The notes beneath the pieces are model-generated. The model had not been told where the DNA came from and searched no databases. It worked only from the letters and a program-made list of their open reading frames with translations. From Trebouxia sp. TZW2008 (Eukaryota > Chlorophyta > Trebouxiophyceae > Trebouxiales > Trebouxiaceae), in the NCBI GenBank assembly GCA_002118135.1, contig BDIU01000374.1, forward strand, positions 380-64,379: a stretch of DNA of 64,000 nt, read 5' to 3'. Position 1 is the stretch's first letter, and each line of letters opens with the position of its first letter. The position numbers and the translations under genes were made by a program. Below, piece after piece: positions 1-12,717 of this stretch.

Positions 1-208
1 TTCTGGGGCCTTGGGCGATGAAAGGCACTTAGTGTTTGAATGTGGAGCATTGGCTGGGGTGCGGGCCAAGTACCCTGGTCTGTTTGAGAGCTGCAGTTAT
101 AACATGCGCGCTTTTTGTACGCAACGTGATCATTTGGGGGTTTCACTATGTCATAGACTGGCTGAATTTCATGGACATATAGTCATCGCCACAGTGTGGC
201 ACATGTGA
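1..208 (+). mobile_element. C-terminal remnant of a non-LTR retrotransposon reverse transcriptase
   Basis: An open frame runs from the window edge to a stop near 208 and contains a GDERHLVFEC motif followed by a LxGVRxxYPGLF-like stretch and a QRDxxGV motif. From family knowledge, this order (Cys/His-rich end, 'HLVFEC', then a short tail with 'QxD..GV') is typical of the C-terminus of LINE polymerases common in green algal genomes. Only the tail is inside the window. The element lies just downstream of the 3' end of PIP5K-A, which is on the opposite strand. I cannot tell whether the element is intact to the left. A similar-looking chance ORF is possible but less likely. Confidence 0.55.
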
Positions 209-537
209 TCAGCCTTGTTGGCTGGCTAAAGCATGTAAAATTATTCTCTCTCTTTCTCTATCAGCTAGTCCTTTGCAGATTGATATCACTGTGTATGCTT
301 GCTATGCGTGGACAATCTCAGACGTCTTGCCCAGGAAAACTGCAGAAAGACAGACTCTCTGACAACTCCTGTGTAGACCTGCCATTGTCATGCGGTGCAA
401 TCGAGTTGTGCACAATGATATTGATAAGAGTGAGTCTGAGCACCAAACAACTGTTTGACCAGCACATGCTTGCAGCAGTCATTCTGTATGATAGACGGGA
501 CAGGCAGTTCACACAAAATTGTAAAGCTCAATCCACT

Positions 538-3500
538 TCATACAAACACTTTTTTCATGAAATCTTGAAATCGACTGGAATACGCCCGGGGGTTGACAGC
601 AGATATTGTGCTGCCGTCATGACTCAGAGACTTGAAGCTGTGCTCAAAGCGTTTCGACATATTGTACTCCTGCAAGCACACAAATAATCAACAACTACAA
701 CTTAGTTGCAACAGGTCAGGAGTAGCAGCTTTTTGTTCTGATTTGTGCAGCGCATCCTGATATAAGCCAACACATGACTTGGTGGCATGATCAGAATTTG
801 CATTGCCTCATTGACGAGCAGTCAAACACACACCTCTTCAGATGGTTCTTTTGGACACACCTGTTGCCAGGGTTTTCAACCACAGCAATTACATTCAGCA
901 CAGCATTGACTAATGCATTCAATAAACCCCCACACAGCATGCAACTGACCTGAAGGATATCAATGATGCCGAAGTACAACACAACGTCCTCAGACCCTGC
1001 TTGCGCACTATCTCCTGAATCCTCTGAGGGCAAGGGCACGGCTGTGGCAGCCATGTTCAGCCCTAAGTGCACCCTTGTGTGGCCCAATCTGTGCGTCAGT
1101 TCGTCTGTTGCACCAGCTGCAAATGCAGCGGGCCTGCATGCAGGAAGACCATAGACGTTTGTCACAGGTGTTGATGACCTGAACATACATTGCAACCTTG
1201 ACTTGTTGCAAGGCAGAAGACAGCCACTCACAATCACCTCATGGCTCAGTATGCTTGGTTGCATGTCAACATCAAGGTACATGACAAGTGCTGAGCATCA
1301 CATATGGTGTCTGCATGCTTGGAACGCATGGTAGAAATCATCATTAGTTTTGTCTCTGATGACGACCGCATGGTCTCAGCGCGCTTGGGCCACATGACAA
1401 GTATCACGCTAACAAACGTCAGCTCATCATTATCTGACGGTCTCAGTGTGCCTTGACCATGTAGTCAGCAGTGTGGTAACTCGCTTGTCTCAATCTTACC
1501 TCATGGTCTCGACACGGTTGGATCACATGGCAAGCATGAGGCAAGACAACAGATAGTTGATATTATGTCCTGGTGAACAACAGGTACTAATGATTACCTC
1601 ATGGTCTCAGTGCGCTTGGGCCGCATGGCAAGCACCATGGTGGGTGACCGCCAGCTGCGTGTGTCCCTGCTCAGCATCTTGTACTGTGCCAGCTTGATCA
1701 GGTCCTGCAGCCTTTGCTCATCTACCTGCGCCATTAGCAATGCCTTGACTCAAAGCTGCTTGCTGCCTGCTTGCCTGATACGACCCTTGACGAGAAACAA
1801 CATAGGCTCAGCCGCTCTGGTGTATCACGCGGCTGTTTACTTTAGCCACTTGACAGAATTGGCACTGCAGATTTTGATTTAGCATCCTGTTCAGCTGGGG
1901 CAATTGTTCAATGCATTTCTTTTGGCGTTTGTATGAATGTGTCTTCTGAGTCTGAGTTGGCCAAATTTCACTTGATCAATGCATCTATGATGCTGTGTCT
2001 TTAAAGACCTTGCATGCCTGGTGCCCTTGCATTCAACATGGCCAAAGAAAGGAAGCTCTACACAAAGTTTGCACCACCATGTCATGAAGGGAGCCTCTGT
2101 TGTTACTGGCAGCCGAGCATGGCTTCTTTAATTGACACTGTGACTACAGGGTCTGCTGCCATTGCAGTTGAGTTTGGTGCTATGTTTGCACACGTTCAGA
2201 TTGGGCTTGTACCTGGCGGCCTAGCTTAGCAATGACTTGGTCCTGCAGCGCTGCCAAATCCCGCCCCCTCCCCTTGTGCTTGATCAGACCATGAGGTCCA
2301 GCTGTTAGGGTTGCATCAGCGTCTGCATCAGATCTAGCGGGCTGTGCCTCACTGTACCTGTGTCACCAAAACCCGTTCGGCAAAACAATAATAAACATTG
2401 ACGAAGACCCAGGACTTACAAGATAGATGAAGATATGCGGCCCTGCCATCAGGGTTGCATCAGCATCACTATATTTGTGCCACCATCATAAATCTGACAG
2501 AAAACCAATAGGCTGAAAGCATACAACACCAGACATAAATAGCAAACCAAGACATAAGACTGTGTGTGCCGGCCATTAAGGTTGCGTTAGCATCTGCATT
2601 GGCTCTAGCTGGCTGTGCCTCTTTGTACATGTATACATGTGCAATTTCACCTTGTGAAAATTGTGTTGAATTATACTGCTTGTGCTGTGTGCGGAAAACA
2701 TGCTTATGACATGCAGCTTGATGTGCAATACGCAGCAAAGATATGTATGATGTACAGCCTGTGTCTGAACTTATGGCTGCAGCAAACTATGGAGATTCTG
2801 GTAGGACTGGCAGCTTTGCAGCAACAGCTGACTATGAATCATCAGAAAGACAGCAACAAGCTGCTGCTCTGTCAGCTACATGCTACTGGTAGACACTGAG
2901 GTTGCGCCTGGGATCTGTCTGTCTCTGCAGACAGACAAGACACTGAGGTGTCACACAAATTCTCTATGTATCTTTGCAGCAAGCACAAGGACTGAGGCAG
3001 TACCTGGGATCTCTATCTGTCTCTGCTGCTTCAGGCAGGGTGCAAGGCCCTCTTCCATCTGCTGCAGTGGTGAAAGGCCCTGGTGCTGCAAGCTGCTCCT
3101 CCATCTGCTCAGCAGGCTGTGGGTCTTGCCTGTCTGGTAGCCCCACATTGCTCAGGCTGGGTTGCAGGCCTGCATCAAACATCAGCAGAAGTGTTGCTGC
3201 ATGCAGTGCATGACTCCACAGCTTGACAATCAAGTGATTTCAGGCCCTGATGCTGCAAGCTGCTCCTCCATCTGCTCAGCGGGCTGTGGGTTTTGCCTGT
3301 CTGGTAGCCCCACATTGCTCAGGCTGGGTTGCAGGCCTGCATTAGATGTCAGCAGATAGGTTGCTGCATGCAGTGCATGCCTTGCGGACTTTAAAGCATT
3401 GCAGTGTTTGCAGGTTCTGTTGATGCGGCCTACTCCTCCATCTGCTTGGCTGGCTGCAAGTCTTGCCTGTCTGGCAACCCGACATTGCTCAAATTGGGTT

Positions 3501-6500
3501 GCAGGCTGCATGGGTAGTATCAGCATCTGTTCAGACTTCTACAGCATGTGACCAGACAAGCTTACAATGTAAAGTTAGGTGGGTGCCTCGTATGGTACAG
3601 GGAGAGTGCCAATGATGACATGTACACTACAAACAAATCTTGACAGGAGTGAATGTGGCAATAAAAGCAGCAGCAGCAGTAGCAGCATTGGTTGCAGAGC
3701 TTCGCAGTCAAGAAAAAAGCAGACAATGTCACATTAAACATCAAGGATCTGGCAGCTTCTCTGTACCTTGAGAGTCACCATAGCCATCTTGACGGTTTGT
3801 GGTGACAGCAGCCTGGTCAGGGGGGTTTGCCAGTAGGCCTGGCTGGCGAGACGGGTTAGCCACCAAAGCTGCCTGGTCTGAGAGGTTAGGCCCTGCAGCT
3901 GACTGTTGTGCCTGAGCGGGCTCTGCCATGTTGGCAAGACTGTCAAAGGGAAAGGTGGCCCCTGTATTCCTACCCTCTTGAGACAGCCGAGATGCTCTGG
4001 GGGTGGTCCCTGCCTCACCTGCTGGCAACACGAACAGCAAACTCACACTGGTAGCAGACTGGTCAGAGGGGTCAGCCAGTAGGCGTGACTTGTGAGAAGG
4101 GTCAGTCCACAGAAGATGCCTGGCCTGAGAGCCCTGCAGCTGATTGTTGTGCCTGAGCGGGTTTTGCCATGTTGGCAAGACTGTCAAAAGGGAAGGTGGA
4201 CCCTTCATTTCTAACCTCCTGAGACAGCTGAGATGCTAGAAGAACAAACAGCAAAGTTTGACTATCAGTAGACTTGTTGAATGGGCTAGCTGGCAGGTCT
4301 GACTAGAGGGATCAGCTGCACAAAATGCCTGGTCCAAGAGGTCAGGTCGCACAGCTGGCTGTCGTGCCTGCAGGGTTCCTGCCATGTCGTCAAGACTGTC
4401 AAAGGGAAAGGTCATCCCTTTGTTTCTGCCCTCCTGGGGCAATCAGGGCTAAAAGTGGCCCCTGCCTCACCTGCTGATGAGGTAATAGCCAACTTTTACC
4501 ACCAAAAATGGTCAAGAAGACAAATCATACAGCAACACAAAGCGCCACACCCAAGCAGACAACATAATCTATTCAAAGCACCAAGCTCTATAGATGAAAG
4601 TGATTTAAAAATAGGGTGTCTGTGTTGGCCCATAGCATGTTGACTATTCTGGCAATGCAGTTCACCAGCTTCGCTGCTTCCAAGCTGAGCTGAGTGAATG
4701 CCATGTCAAAATTGCATAGGTATTGGGCTTCTGGCATGCAACAATTGCAGGTTGAGCAGCTGAGCCAGGGCCTGTAAATTTGTCTGCTGGGGTAGACAAA
4801 CAAGCACCTTGGAGACTACCGTTGTTAGCCAAGGCATTTTCTTAGGCGCCTTCGTGTCTACACCTGCAGACAGGTCGGCGGGCCTGAGCTCAGCTGCGTA
4901 ACCTGCAAGTGTTGGACAGGCAACCAAGTCCTACATACCCTGCATGAAATCAGAGGCCTGGACCTGACATCAAACATCAGAGCTGCTGTCATGATGACCA
5001 CAGGCTCAAAAATATCCTAACAGGCCTGGACCTTCAGAGGATAGGATAGCTGAGACGCCGACAAGGGCTTCTGATGGTCTGCTCAAGGTGCATCATTGAA
5101 ATAAGCAGAAGCACGACATGACAAGACAAGCACGCGGCAGGTGCCTATGGCCTGTCGAGTACAATGCTGTCTATGTCTTGAACGATCAGCCCGGCGACAA
5201 AAGAGAGGGCCAAGCAGTAAGCCAAAGCAAGGCTATCACAACAATCTGCGCCTAAGACACCAGTAATGCTAACCGGTTTTGTCTTTTAGCCTGCCGCTGC
5301 CATTGCTGCCTAGGCGGGAGGGGCGCATGGGGCGGGGGTCTACAGCCCGGTGGGGTATGATGCTGTCTATGCTGAAGGTGCGCCTGGACCCCCCTCCCCC
5401 TGGGCCAGGGGTGTCCTGAGACATGGGGGTGAAGTCTGCCTCATCTTCCCCTTCATCCTCCTACACAATCACTCAAACCGTCAGCAACCGCAAGGCATTA
5501 CTCGTATAGTGCTCTGATGCACACCAGAATGAACTGTGCTGCAGACATAGCCAGCAAAGGTGCTTTGATGTTGACATGGAGATCAAGAGACAGTGCACCA
5601 GTAAGCAGAATCCAAGAGAAAGCAGTGCACATACCAGCATGACAAGCAGATAAACAGGCAATTGAGCATGTAGTGAGAATAGTGCATGTGAAGCAGAGTG
5701 CTTAGCTTGTCAGTGACCACTAGCGAGGAGATCAGGACACTACAAATGCTGAGAGCGCATCAGCCAGAGGTTGCTTGCCTTGTCAGTGACTTGTGGGGAG
5801 GAGGTGTAGCCCGGAGAGCGGTAGTGCACGCCCAGCAGCAGGCTATAGTCCATCACGCGCAGCTCCTCCATCAGCTTGCAGTCAGCGGCCATCTGCTTCA
5901 TCAGCCTGCATTGAAGCGCTCACAGTGTCAGCAGCAGCAAACCAACAGTTCGTAGTTGAGACTGCGGCCATGACCAACAGGTTGCAGATTCTTAGCCATT
6001 TGCTTCATCAACTTGCATGAGCAGATGCGTTGCCAGCTGCAAGTTTGTAAGCTGAGATGTCTTGTTGGCTGCCATCTGCTTCATCAGCCTGAACTAGCAC
6101 AGCAGGAGCAGTGTGGGAAGTCAAGGCTATTTCAGCAGCCGACAAGCATGCGGTTGGTTGTGCACGCCCAGCAGCAGGCTGTAGTCCATTGCCCTCCTCC
6201 ATCAGCTTGCAGTCAGCAGCCATCTGCTTCATCAGTCTGCACCACCACAGCAGTCACATTGTCAGCGGCAGCTAGTCAGCAGGCTCAAGTGTGCAGTCAG
6301 CAAGCTCAAGTGTGCGGTCTTAAGCTCATCAGCTTGCAGCCAGCAGCCACCTGCTTCATCAGCCTGCACCGTCACAGCAGTCAGACTGTGAAAAATCAGG
6401 ACTCCTCTGGCAAGTGGCAGCTGTCAACTTTCTGCTTAACCCGGCAGCAAAAAGTAGTCATCACCCTCAGCTCCTCCATCAGCTTGCAGTCAGCAACCAT

Positions 6501-9500
6501 CTGCTTCACCAGCCTGCACCACCACAGCAGTGTCAACTTGACAAGCTAGGTCTGGCCAGCAACCAAGAGCCTATTGGCAAATGGCTGTGATCTACATTTC
6601 AAATGAGCCTGTGCGTTGCGCCATGGACTCAAATCCATTGCTGCAAAACGGCTTGACGCTTGCAGAAGGTGCCCTGACTAGCAGGGTATGGCAGTGCTCC
6701 TCAAGCTTGAGTTGCATGTCCAGATGCAGGTCCTTGAAGATTGTGCTGGGGAAGGCCACTTTGATGTTGACCCTGCCCGGGCTTGAACCCTTCAGGTGAT
6801 AGTGCAGCATAGCAAGCATAGCATGAACAGCACAGCGCGGCAATGGTCAAAGTGGCTTACGGTTAGTGCCAGCTGTTTTCAAGCTTGAGGTGTGTATCCA
6901 GGTTCAGACCTTTCAGACTAGTATTGCGGAACAGCATTTTGCTGGTGAACACCCCCTGATTTGAGCCCTTTGAGTGATAGGAAAGCACAGCACACAAAGC
7001 ACAGCACAGCACAGTACAGCACAGCACAGCACAGCACGGCTTTTGCAAGCTTACTTCTCATGCCAGCCCTCCTCAAGCTTGAGGTGCATATCCAAATCCA
7101 GGTCCTTCAAGATGGTGTTGGGGGAGGGCACTTTGCCGCTGAACCTGCCCTGTGTTGAGCCCTTCAGGTCATACTTGCGCTGTATGTGCAAATCTGTCTG
7201 GAACAGGTTGTTCATGACTATGAAGCGGACCTGCAACCAGCCCCAAAAACAATTTGGTGCGAGCAGCTTTGTTGCTGGCGTCCTGTGACAGAAGCCAAAA
7301 CCCACTGTATGTCTCAGACTGTGAGTTGAGTCTTGATAAGGCTGTCTGCAGGTCAGATTACTGCAAGCTGTGCCATGTTGACAGGGTAGCTTTGGCAGGA
7401 AAATTGACTACAGCTGGTGCAAAGCAAGTCCATTTGGTGATTGATACATGAATTTGTCATGGCTGAAAGAACAGTTTTCAGCTCAGCTGCATCTGCACAG
7501 TTTTGTGCAAGCTTAGAACTGCACAAAGCTCACTTCAGGCTCAAGCATGCCTTTGCTGTTATCAATTGCCATCTACAGTTTGTTTTCTCCGACAACTTCA
7601 ACAGCACAACTCGACAAGCGCAATCACCATGTAGAATACTATATACCATACAAGCATACCTTGGATCCATTGAGAGGGACGACTCTGTGCAAGCCATAGA
7701 ACTTGATGAGCAGAGTGTGTGGATACCTCTCCACATGTGCATGGTACTTGGGCAGCAACTCCAACAGCAGCTTCACCTCATTCTGCAAACAGTGAATAGC
7801 ACTTAACTCTGTCCAGCCACAGCTAGGTTGGCTCAGCTGCATTGTGCAATACAAGAATCCAGAAGCCAATGCGAGAGCAAAAGCAAACATGGTGTCGAGA
7901 ATGTGAGCACCAGTACATGCAAGGAGCACATACACACTGCACCTGGTCTCTACATGAGCACCAGTACATGCAGGTGAACACGCACTGCCCCTGGTCTCAA
8001 CATGAGCACCAGCACATGCAGCGACACTTGCCACAAGGTAAATACCAGGTAGCATGCCGCTTGATGATGTGCATGCTGACCTTGCGCATGGTCTTGATGA
8101 TGAAGCGATCATCATGGGAAAGGAAGAAGACGCTGCCAGATTTGCCAGGCGATGGCAGCTCTCGCAGGGCCTGGTCACCTGTAAGCCAGTTCAGTTTCTG
8201 GAATGGTCCCTTCAAACAAGAGCTCCATATGTTGTGAATGTTGCTTTGTTCTGCAAGGCAGATCACCATGCATGTGCTTGAATGAGAAAACAACCTAAGC
8301 ATCTGCCAGGCAGAACATACCTTCTCATGTGAGGCCAAGTTTTCAGAGCCAAAGACATGTGGACAAGCTGCTTCGGCTGCTGCCTCTCAAGTGTAATCAT
8401 GTCTCACAGTCTTCAGCAAGTTGCGGATTTACAAATTCCAACCTAAAACAAAGGTGTGCATGTTGCGGTGACAATGCTGTAAGGAGAACAACTTACCACA
8501 CACAGACAGCATGTAGTCCCCAGCATCAATGTTGAAGACCTCTCGCAGCTGTTTGAAGGCCATGGGACAGTAGTCCTTCCATTTGAAGTCTGCTGATGGA
8601 TGAGGTGGTGTGGCTTTGCTGCCATCTCTCGGGAACAGCTGCTTCACCTGCACACAGGAGAAACAGGAGATTTTGACACAGGCGCATAGTCTGCTTGTGC
8701 ATGCAATGAGCAGAAAGGGTGCCTAAGCTGAAGGCCATAGGGCAGTAATTCTTCCTTTCGAAGTCTGCTGAGGGGTGAGGTGGTGTGGCTGCCATCTCTC
8801 AGGAACGGCTGTTTCACCTACACTCAGCAGTCATGAGTGCATCGCCTGCTTTCACCTGTCATACTGATTTCATTACTTTGCCCTTTAGTGAACAGGCATT
8901 AGGTGGCACAGGTGTATAGTCTGCTCTGACTCAGCAGCAAGCAGACATGCTTTGGCACAGGTGTGTAGACCTTTGTCAACTTGAGTAAGAAGATGTGCTT
9001 TGGCAGATTTCTTGATCTGCTTTCAGCTAGAGCAAGGGCACTTGCATTGGCATGAGTTTGTAGCAGATATGACATCACAGAAGTGCAATTCCTGGCAACG
9101 TCCTGACAAGAATGTAACAAAAACCCAAGTTCTGCAGCTGATGACCATACCTTTTCTGAGAAGACTGAACTGGGTAGCTCCCGCAAAGGAGGGTCTCTGG
9201 CGTAGCGACTGACGCTCCACCTGATGCCCAGCTGCAGATTGAGCATGAGATCATAGGAGCGGTGGCCCTTGTAGATGGTCTCGCCTGGCCGTTGTTCCCA
9301 CTGCATAGCACACCCAGACGTGAAGCAGTCTACTGATTGCAGCTTTGCTGCTGCAGTGCACATGCACTCTGTGTGTTGCCTCATAAGATCACAAAGTCAA
9401 GTTGCAGGCTCAGTTATGTAGCATGAGGCGCATCGGCGTTTGTAGAATGGTCCATCCTGGTCGCTGCACCCACCGCACGCCATACCCGTGCTCCAAAATA

Positions 9501-12500
9501 CACTCACCAGTCACAGGGCTGCCATTGCTTCCATGGTGCAACGTTCAGAAACTGGACAAGCTATCCAGTTGTCAGACTGTTGCTGTTGGCTTGCGCTTGG
9601 GTCTTGCAGTTTTGCTCACAAGATCACAATACCCTCTGTCGAGTGCTGACGTCGCAGGCGCAATTGCCCTTGTGATGTTTCATGATTGCTGCTCCCGCTG
9701 CATACTCAACTCAGACTTTCACAGCTTGACGACAGTCGCAACTTGGCTGTTGGCTTGCACATAGTCTTCACATGCTTGCTCACAATTTGCAAAAATCTTG
9801 CCATAAGTATCATTGCAACAAGATTGCTCAGACTGCAGCAGCTCCTCAGCTGCCTCTTGAGTGCAAATCTGATGCATGTAAGCATTGTCTCAACAGCAAA
9901 TCAAGGCAAGATTGCAGCAGTTCTCTATTGCTCACTGGTGGTAGGCTGCTGCATACACACAAAACCCAGTGGGTACAATATGGGTCCAAGGCTTTGTGGT
10001 AGAAATTGAGCAAGCCTTGTGCTGTGGCCATTCAGCCTTGGCATAGTTGCATCACTCACCCGCTTAGTGCGTATTCGCCTCTTCTGTCTGCGTTCCTGCC
10101 GTCGCTCAAAAGGGCCAAACACAGCATCCAGCTCCTCAGCACTGATAGCATCCTCCCTCAACAGCTTGTTGTTGTTGTACTCCCTGATGAAAACGCTCAC
10201 TCCTCTGTCCCCTCTCCCAGTAGACGAGGTGCGGCCGCTGTCCTGGATTGGATTGGTGGGCGATTGCTGATCAGCAGATGCTGCAGGCATGACACATGGT
10301 GTTGGTGGCTGCTTCATTGATGAATACGTTCAACCGTTGGTCGGCTCTCCCAGTGGACAAGGTGCAGCTGCTATTCTGCCTTGGGTTCAATGACCAACCG
10401 CTGATCTGTGAGTACTTCTGGCTGTGGCCGTCTTGTCTTGTGAGCACATGATGTTTTCAACGTCTGCAATTGGGATGCATTACAGTGTTGCAGGCAGGCA
10501 AGCACAGAAACGCTCGGTGAAGTTCTTCATGACAACATCATCCTTGTGCAGTTTTCCCAGGGGCGCGTGGGGTGCATCTGCTTCACTGTGTTGACAACCT
10601 GAACAGCTGCTGCCTCCAACATCACCAATATGCCTTGATTGTCCATGAGTGATGTAAACATGTCACAAAATCAAGCTGAAAGGCTGCCTCAACATCAGCT
10701 GATTGCACACTTGGGATGCAGACCATCCTTCACCTTGCAAGCTCTGACTTGTATCATTATCTTGAGACCTCAGGTGAAACGGCAGTGTGGTGATTTCAGC
10801 CTGTTGGTTTTTATGCTCACCTGGGCCAGTCACAGATGGCGCTGAGATTGGAGCCTCTGAGTTGGATGTAGGCTGCAGCTGCTGCAAGACTGGGTCCATT
10901 GACATGGCGTTTGCGCTAGCCTGCCGCTTTGACTCTGCTTGTGCTGTCCGGTACACCTATGCACACAGTAAAGCATTGGTTTAGAAGATGCTTTGAGTAA
11001 TGTTCCTGGTGTGTCGAGTGCAGCTGATCCTGTTAAACCTTTGTGAGTGGTCTTAATCAGAACATATGGCTGGTTGCAACTGCCTTTACCATGTTTGTGT
11101 TGAATCCAAACAATGCCATGCCATCTCTGTTGCAAAGTTAGACTTATCTGTTGAGTAAGGCACATACGCTGTGCTGGAAGCACGGTGTCAAGGCTTGACG
11201 ACAAATCTGCTGCGATGTTTATTTCTGTCTTACATGTAGCATGTGAGCTCCAAGGCTGATCCTAAATATCTGAAGCAGTCTTGCTTTGTAATTGTGATCA
11301 AAGTAGTCAGGGTCAACACAGCTGTGCACTGTGCGAAGTCTGGGTATGAGGCCTATGCAATGTTGGTGTCATGCTCAATTGCAACTGCTACTGGGCATGA
11401 CTGCTCACCCCAATGCCGTGCTTCTTGCCCAGCTGCCAGAAGCCGTCATAGGTGGTACCATCCCTCCATGTGAATACACCAAGGCCATGCTCCTCGCCTT
11501 CAATCCACTCTCCATCGTACCGTTCCCCAGAAGCCCACCTGAGAGTGCCCTGCCCATGCATCTTGCCAGCACGCCACTCACCATCATAGTCATTCTTGTT
11601 GCGCCATTTGTATCTGCCAGGCCCGTCAGGCTTGCCAGCCTTCCATAGACCCTGTGCAACAGCAAATTGTTGTTGCAGCATGCATACCTGATGCTCTTTT
11701 TCTTACTGGCTTTCGCGCGGAATGTGCCCTGACTGCAACATGTCCTGGCTGCTGTGTGCTATGGCAGCTAACTGCAGAGCGATTTGTTCAGGCTGATGGG
11801 CATGAAACAACAGTCATTGCCTGCCTATGGGGTACAGCTTTGATAGCAGCACAAGAACATTACATACTTGACGGCTTATAAAGACAGTCCTGTCAAGCTG
11901 GTGTCACGCAGATCTCCAAGTGAAAATGCAGTTTGTAGTTATTAAGCATGATGCCAGGGTTGTGGCCATGCAGCTTACCTCATATGTATCACCATTGGGA
12001 AACCACTTTTTGCCAAGGCCCTGTTTCAGGTCTCTAGCCCAACCACCCTGATAGCGGGTGCCGTCTGGGCTTTCAAAAGTGCCCACGCCATGCATGCTGC
12101 CATCAGACCATTCACCTTTGTAGGTGGCTCCTGTAGGCCACCAGTAGGTGCCCAGGCCGTCCTTCTTGCCCTCCTACAAGGTAAAAAGCTTACTTGCAAA
12201 AGCAGCCAGGTGAGACATGCAATGCCGAGGTGGTGTTGTGCTTCTGAAAGCATGTGCATAGTAAGCAGAGCCTGGCCAAGTCTGCACTGCATTGGTGTCT
12301 TCATGGTGGCTCAAACAAAACTACTCAAAGCATTACTGTTTGTGTTTGCAATGAAATCAAACATTGACCAACATGATGCTGGCATGTTGGCTTGAAAACT
12401 TTCACGTCTTGATCATTTCATGCATGATCAGCTGAAAGTGCACCTTCCATCCTCCTTCGTAAGTGCTCTGATCCGCCCAAACATACTTGCCCTCTCCTTC

Positions 12501-12717
12501 TGGCTGCAGCATACCAAGCATGTGAATTGATGTGACACTGACACGATCAGATAATGCTCAGTGTTCCACTTCATTTGGCTTGACAGTAAACGCAGCGAAG
12601 GCTCACCAAGCCCTTGTCCCATTGACCAATGTATCGGTCCCCACCAGCAAACCTTTTGTCAACAGTTGCTGGGGCAAGGCTGGCAGTGGTGCGGCGTATG
12701 GAGAGTGCAAGGGACAT
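538..12717 (-). CDS. PIP5K: PIP5K-A: MORN-repeat phosphatidylinositol-4-phosphate 5-kinase (20 exons)
   Basis: Lipid kinase making PI(4,5)P2 from PI4P at membranes. Exons on the minus strand: 12717-12607, 12503-12444, 12173-11979, 11651-11409, 10956-10821, 10280-10060, 9300-9151, 8647-8497, 8178-8081, 7782-7660, 7230-7055, 5905-5791, 5460-5274, 4863-4808, about 4013-3767 (start uncertain), 3169-3004, 2357-2213, 1725-1598, 1133-950, 669-538. Phases agree at all junctions, giving about 1007 aa. Exons 1-4 encode eight MORN repeats (YxGEW-type). The kinase then shows KGHRSYDLM, the SPGKSGS glycine loop with IIKT lysine, [16 protein letters not shown] and FGIIDILQ. The activation segment [10 protein letters not shown] keeps the Glu that in known enzymes marks type I (PI4P) specificity. 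An insert of about 300 residues (exons 13-18), low in complexity in places, splits the kinase core. The ATG at 12717 is the first in frame before the MORN block; an upstream exon cannot be excluded. Confidence 0.9.
1237..1540 (-). repeat. Decayed copies of the 3' edge of PIP5K-A exon 18
   Basis: Four degenerate copies (about 1237-1268, 1360-1400, 1430-1465, 1498-1540) of the exon 18 tail around 1598-1640, each recognisable on the plus strand by a CTCATGGTCTCxxxxCGxxTGG-like core. They sit downstream, in transcription, of the working donor. Confidence 0.6.
2440..2645 (-). repeat. Two upstream copies of the 5' part of PIP5K-A exon 17
   Basis: Blocks at about 2440-2475 and 2575-2640 repeat the first half of exon 17 (2357-2290). 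The second reads [16 protein letters not shown] against [16 protein letters not shown] in the exon. Both lie upstream of the exon in transcription and carry remnants of its acceptor side. Confidence 0.75.
2885..3530 (-). repeat. Tandem copies around PIP5K-A exon 16
   Basis: Exon 16 (3169-3004) has a close copy at 3353-3238, sharing the [15 protein letters not shown] peptide, and a poorer copy at 3520-3420; both are upstream in transcription. A short copy of its 3' edge lies downstream at about 2950-2890. The spacing between the two upstream-facing copies is about 190 bp. Confidence 0.8.
4040..4445 (-). repeat. Two upstream copies of PIP5K-A exon 15
   Basis: Segments 4215-4040 and 4445-4270 repeat the exon 15 peptide theme (EGRNxGxTFPFDSLxxMA, then an Asp/Gln/Ala-rich stretch). 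Both are upstream of the exon taken as functional (about 4013-3767). Because the copies are similar, which acceptor is used for exon 15 is uncertain. Confidence 0.75.
5130..5205 (-). repeat. Decayed copy of the 3' half of PIP5K-A exon 13
   Basis: The block resembles 5310-5380 inside exon 13 (shared plus-strand core with CTGTCTATG and a CGGTxGxGTA-like stretch). It lies downstream of the exon in transcription. Confidence 0.5.
6010..6540 (-). repeat. Array of copies of the 5' half of PIP5K-A exon 12
   Basis: At least four blocks (about 6020-6100, 6145-6240, 6325-6370, 6455-6530) repeat the start of exon 12 (5905-5791), which encodes [14 protein letters not shown]. On the plus strand each contains CAGCTTGCAGTCAGC or CATCTGCTTCATCAGCCTGCA-like words. 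All are upstream of the functional exon in transcription, so each carries a decoy acceptor. Confidence 0.8.
6690..6980 (-). repeat. Two downstream copies of the 3' half of PIP5K-A exon 11
   Basis: Blocks 6975-6875 and 6800-6700 translate to diverged forms of the exon 11 peptide (YHxKGSxxG ... LKxLxLDxxLKLE against YDLKGSTQG ... [13 protein letters not shown]). They lie downstream of the working exon (7230-7055). Each is frameshifted or has lost key residues. Confidence 0.8.
6981..7040. repeat. (ACAGC)n simple repeat
   Basis: A run of CACAG/TACAG pentamers lies between functional exon 11 of PIP5K-A and its first decayed copy. Confidence 0.95.
8715..8822 (-). repeat. Upstream copy of the 5' half of PIP5K-A exon 8
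   Basis: The block repeats the start of exon 8 (8647-8497). The peptide [10 protein letters not shown] matches [10 protein letters not shown], then the frame breaks. It keeps an acceptor-like AG. Confidence 0.75.
10325..10405 (-). repeat. Upstream copy of the 5' half of PIP5K-A exon 6
   Basis: Plus-strand similarity to 10190-10275, including CTCTCCCAGTxGACxAGGTGC and the TTGCTGATC-like end. It lies immediately upstream of the exon 6 acceptor in transcription. Confidence 0.7.

Noticed and set aside
3741..4208. 155-codon minus-strand ORF as a separate gene
   Set aside because: It is exon 15 of PIP5K-A read through into one of its upstream tandem copies.
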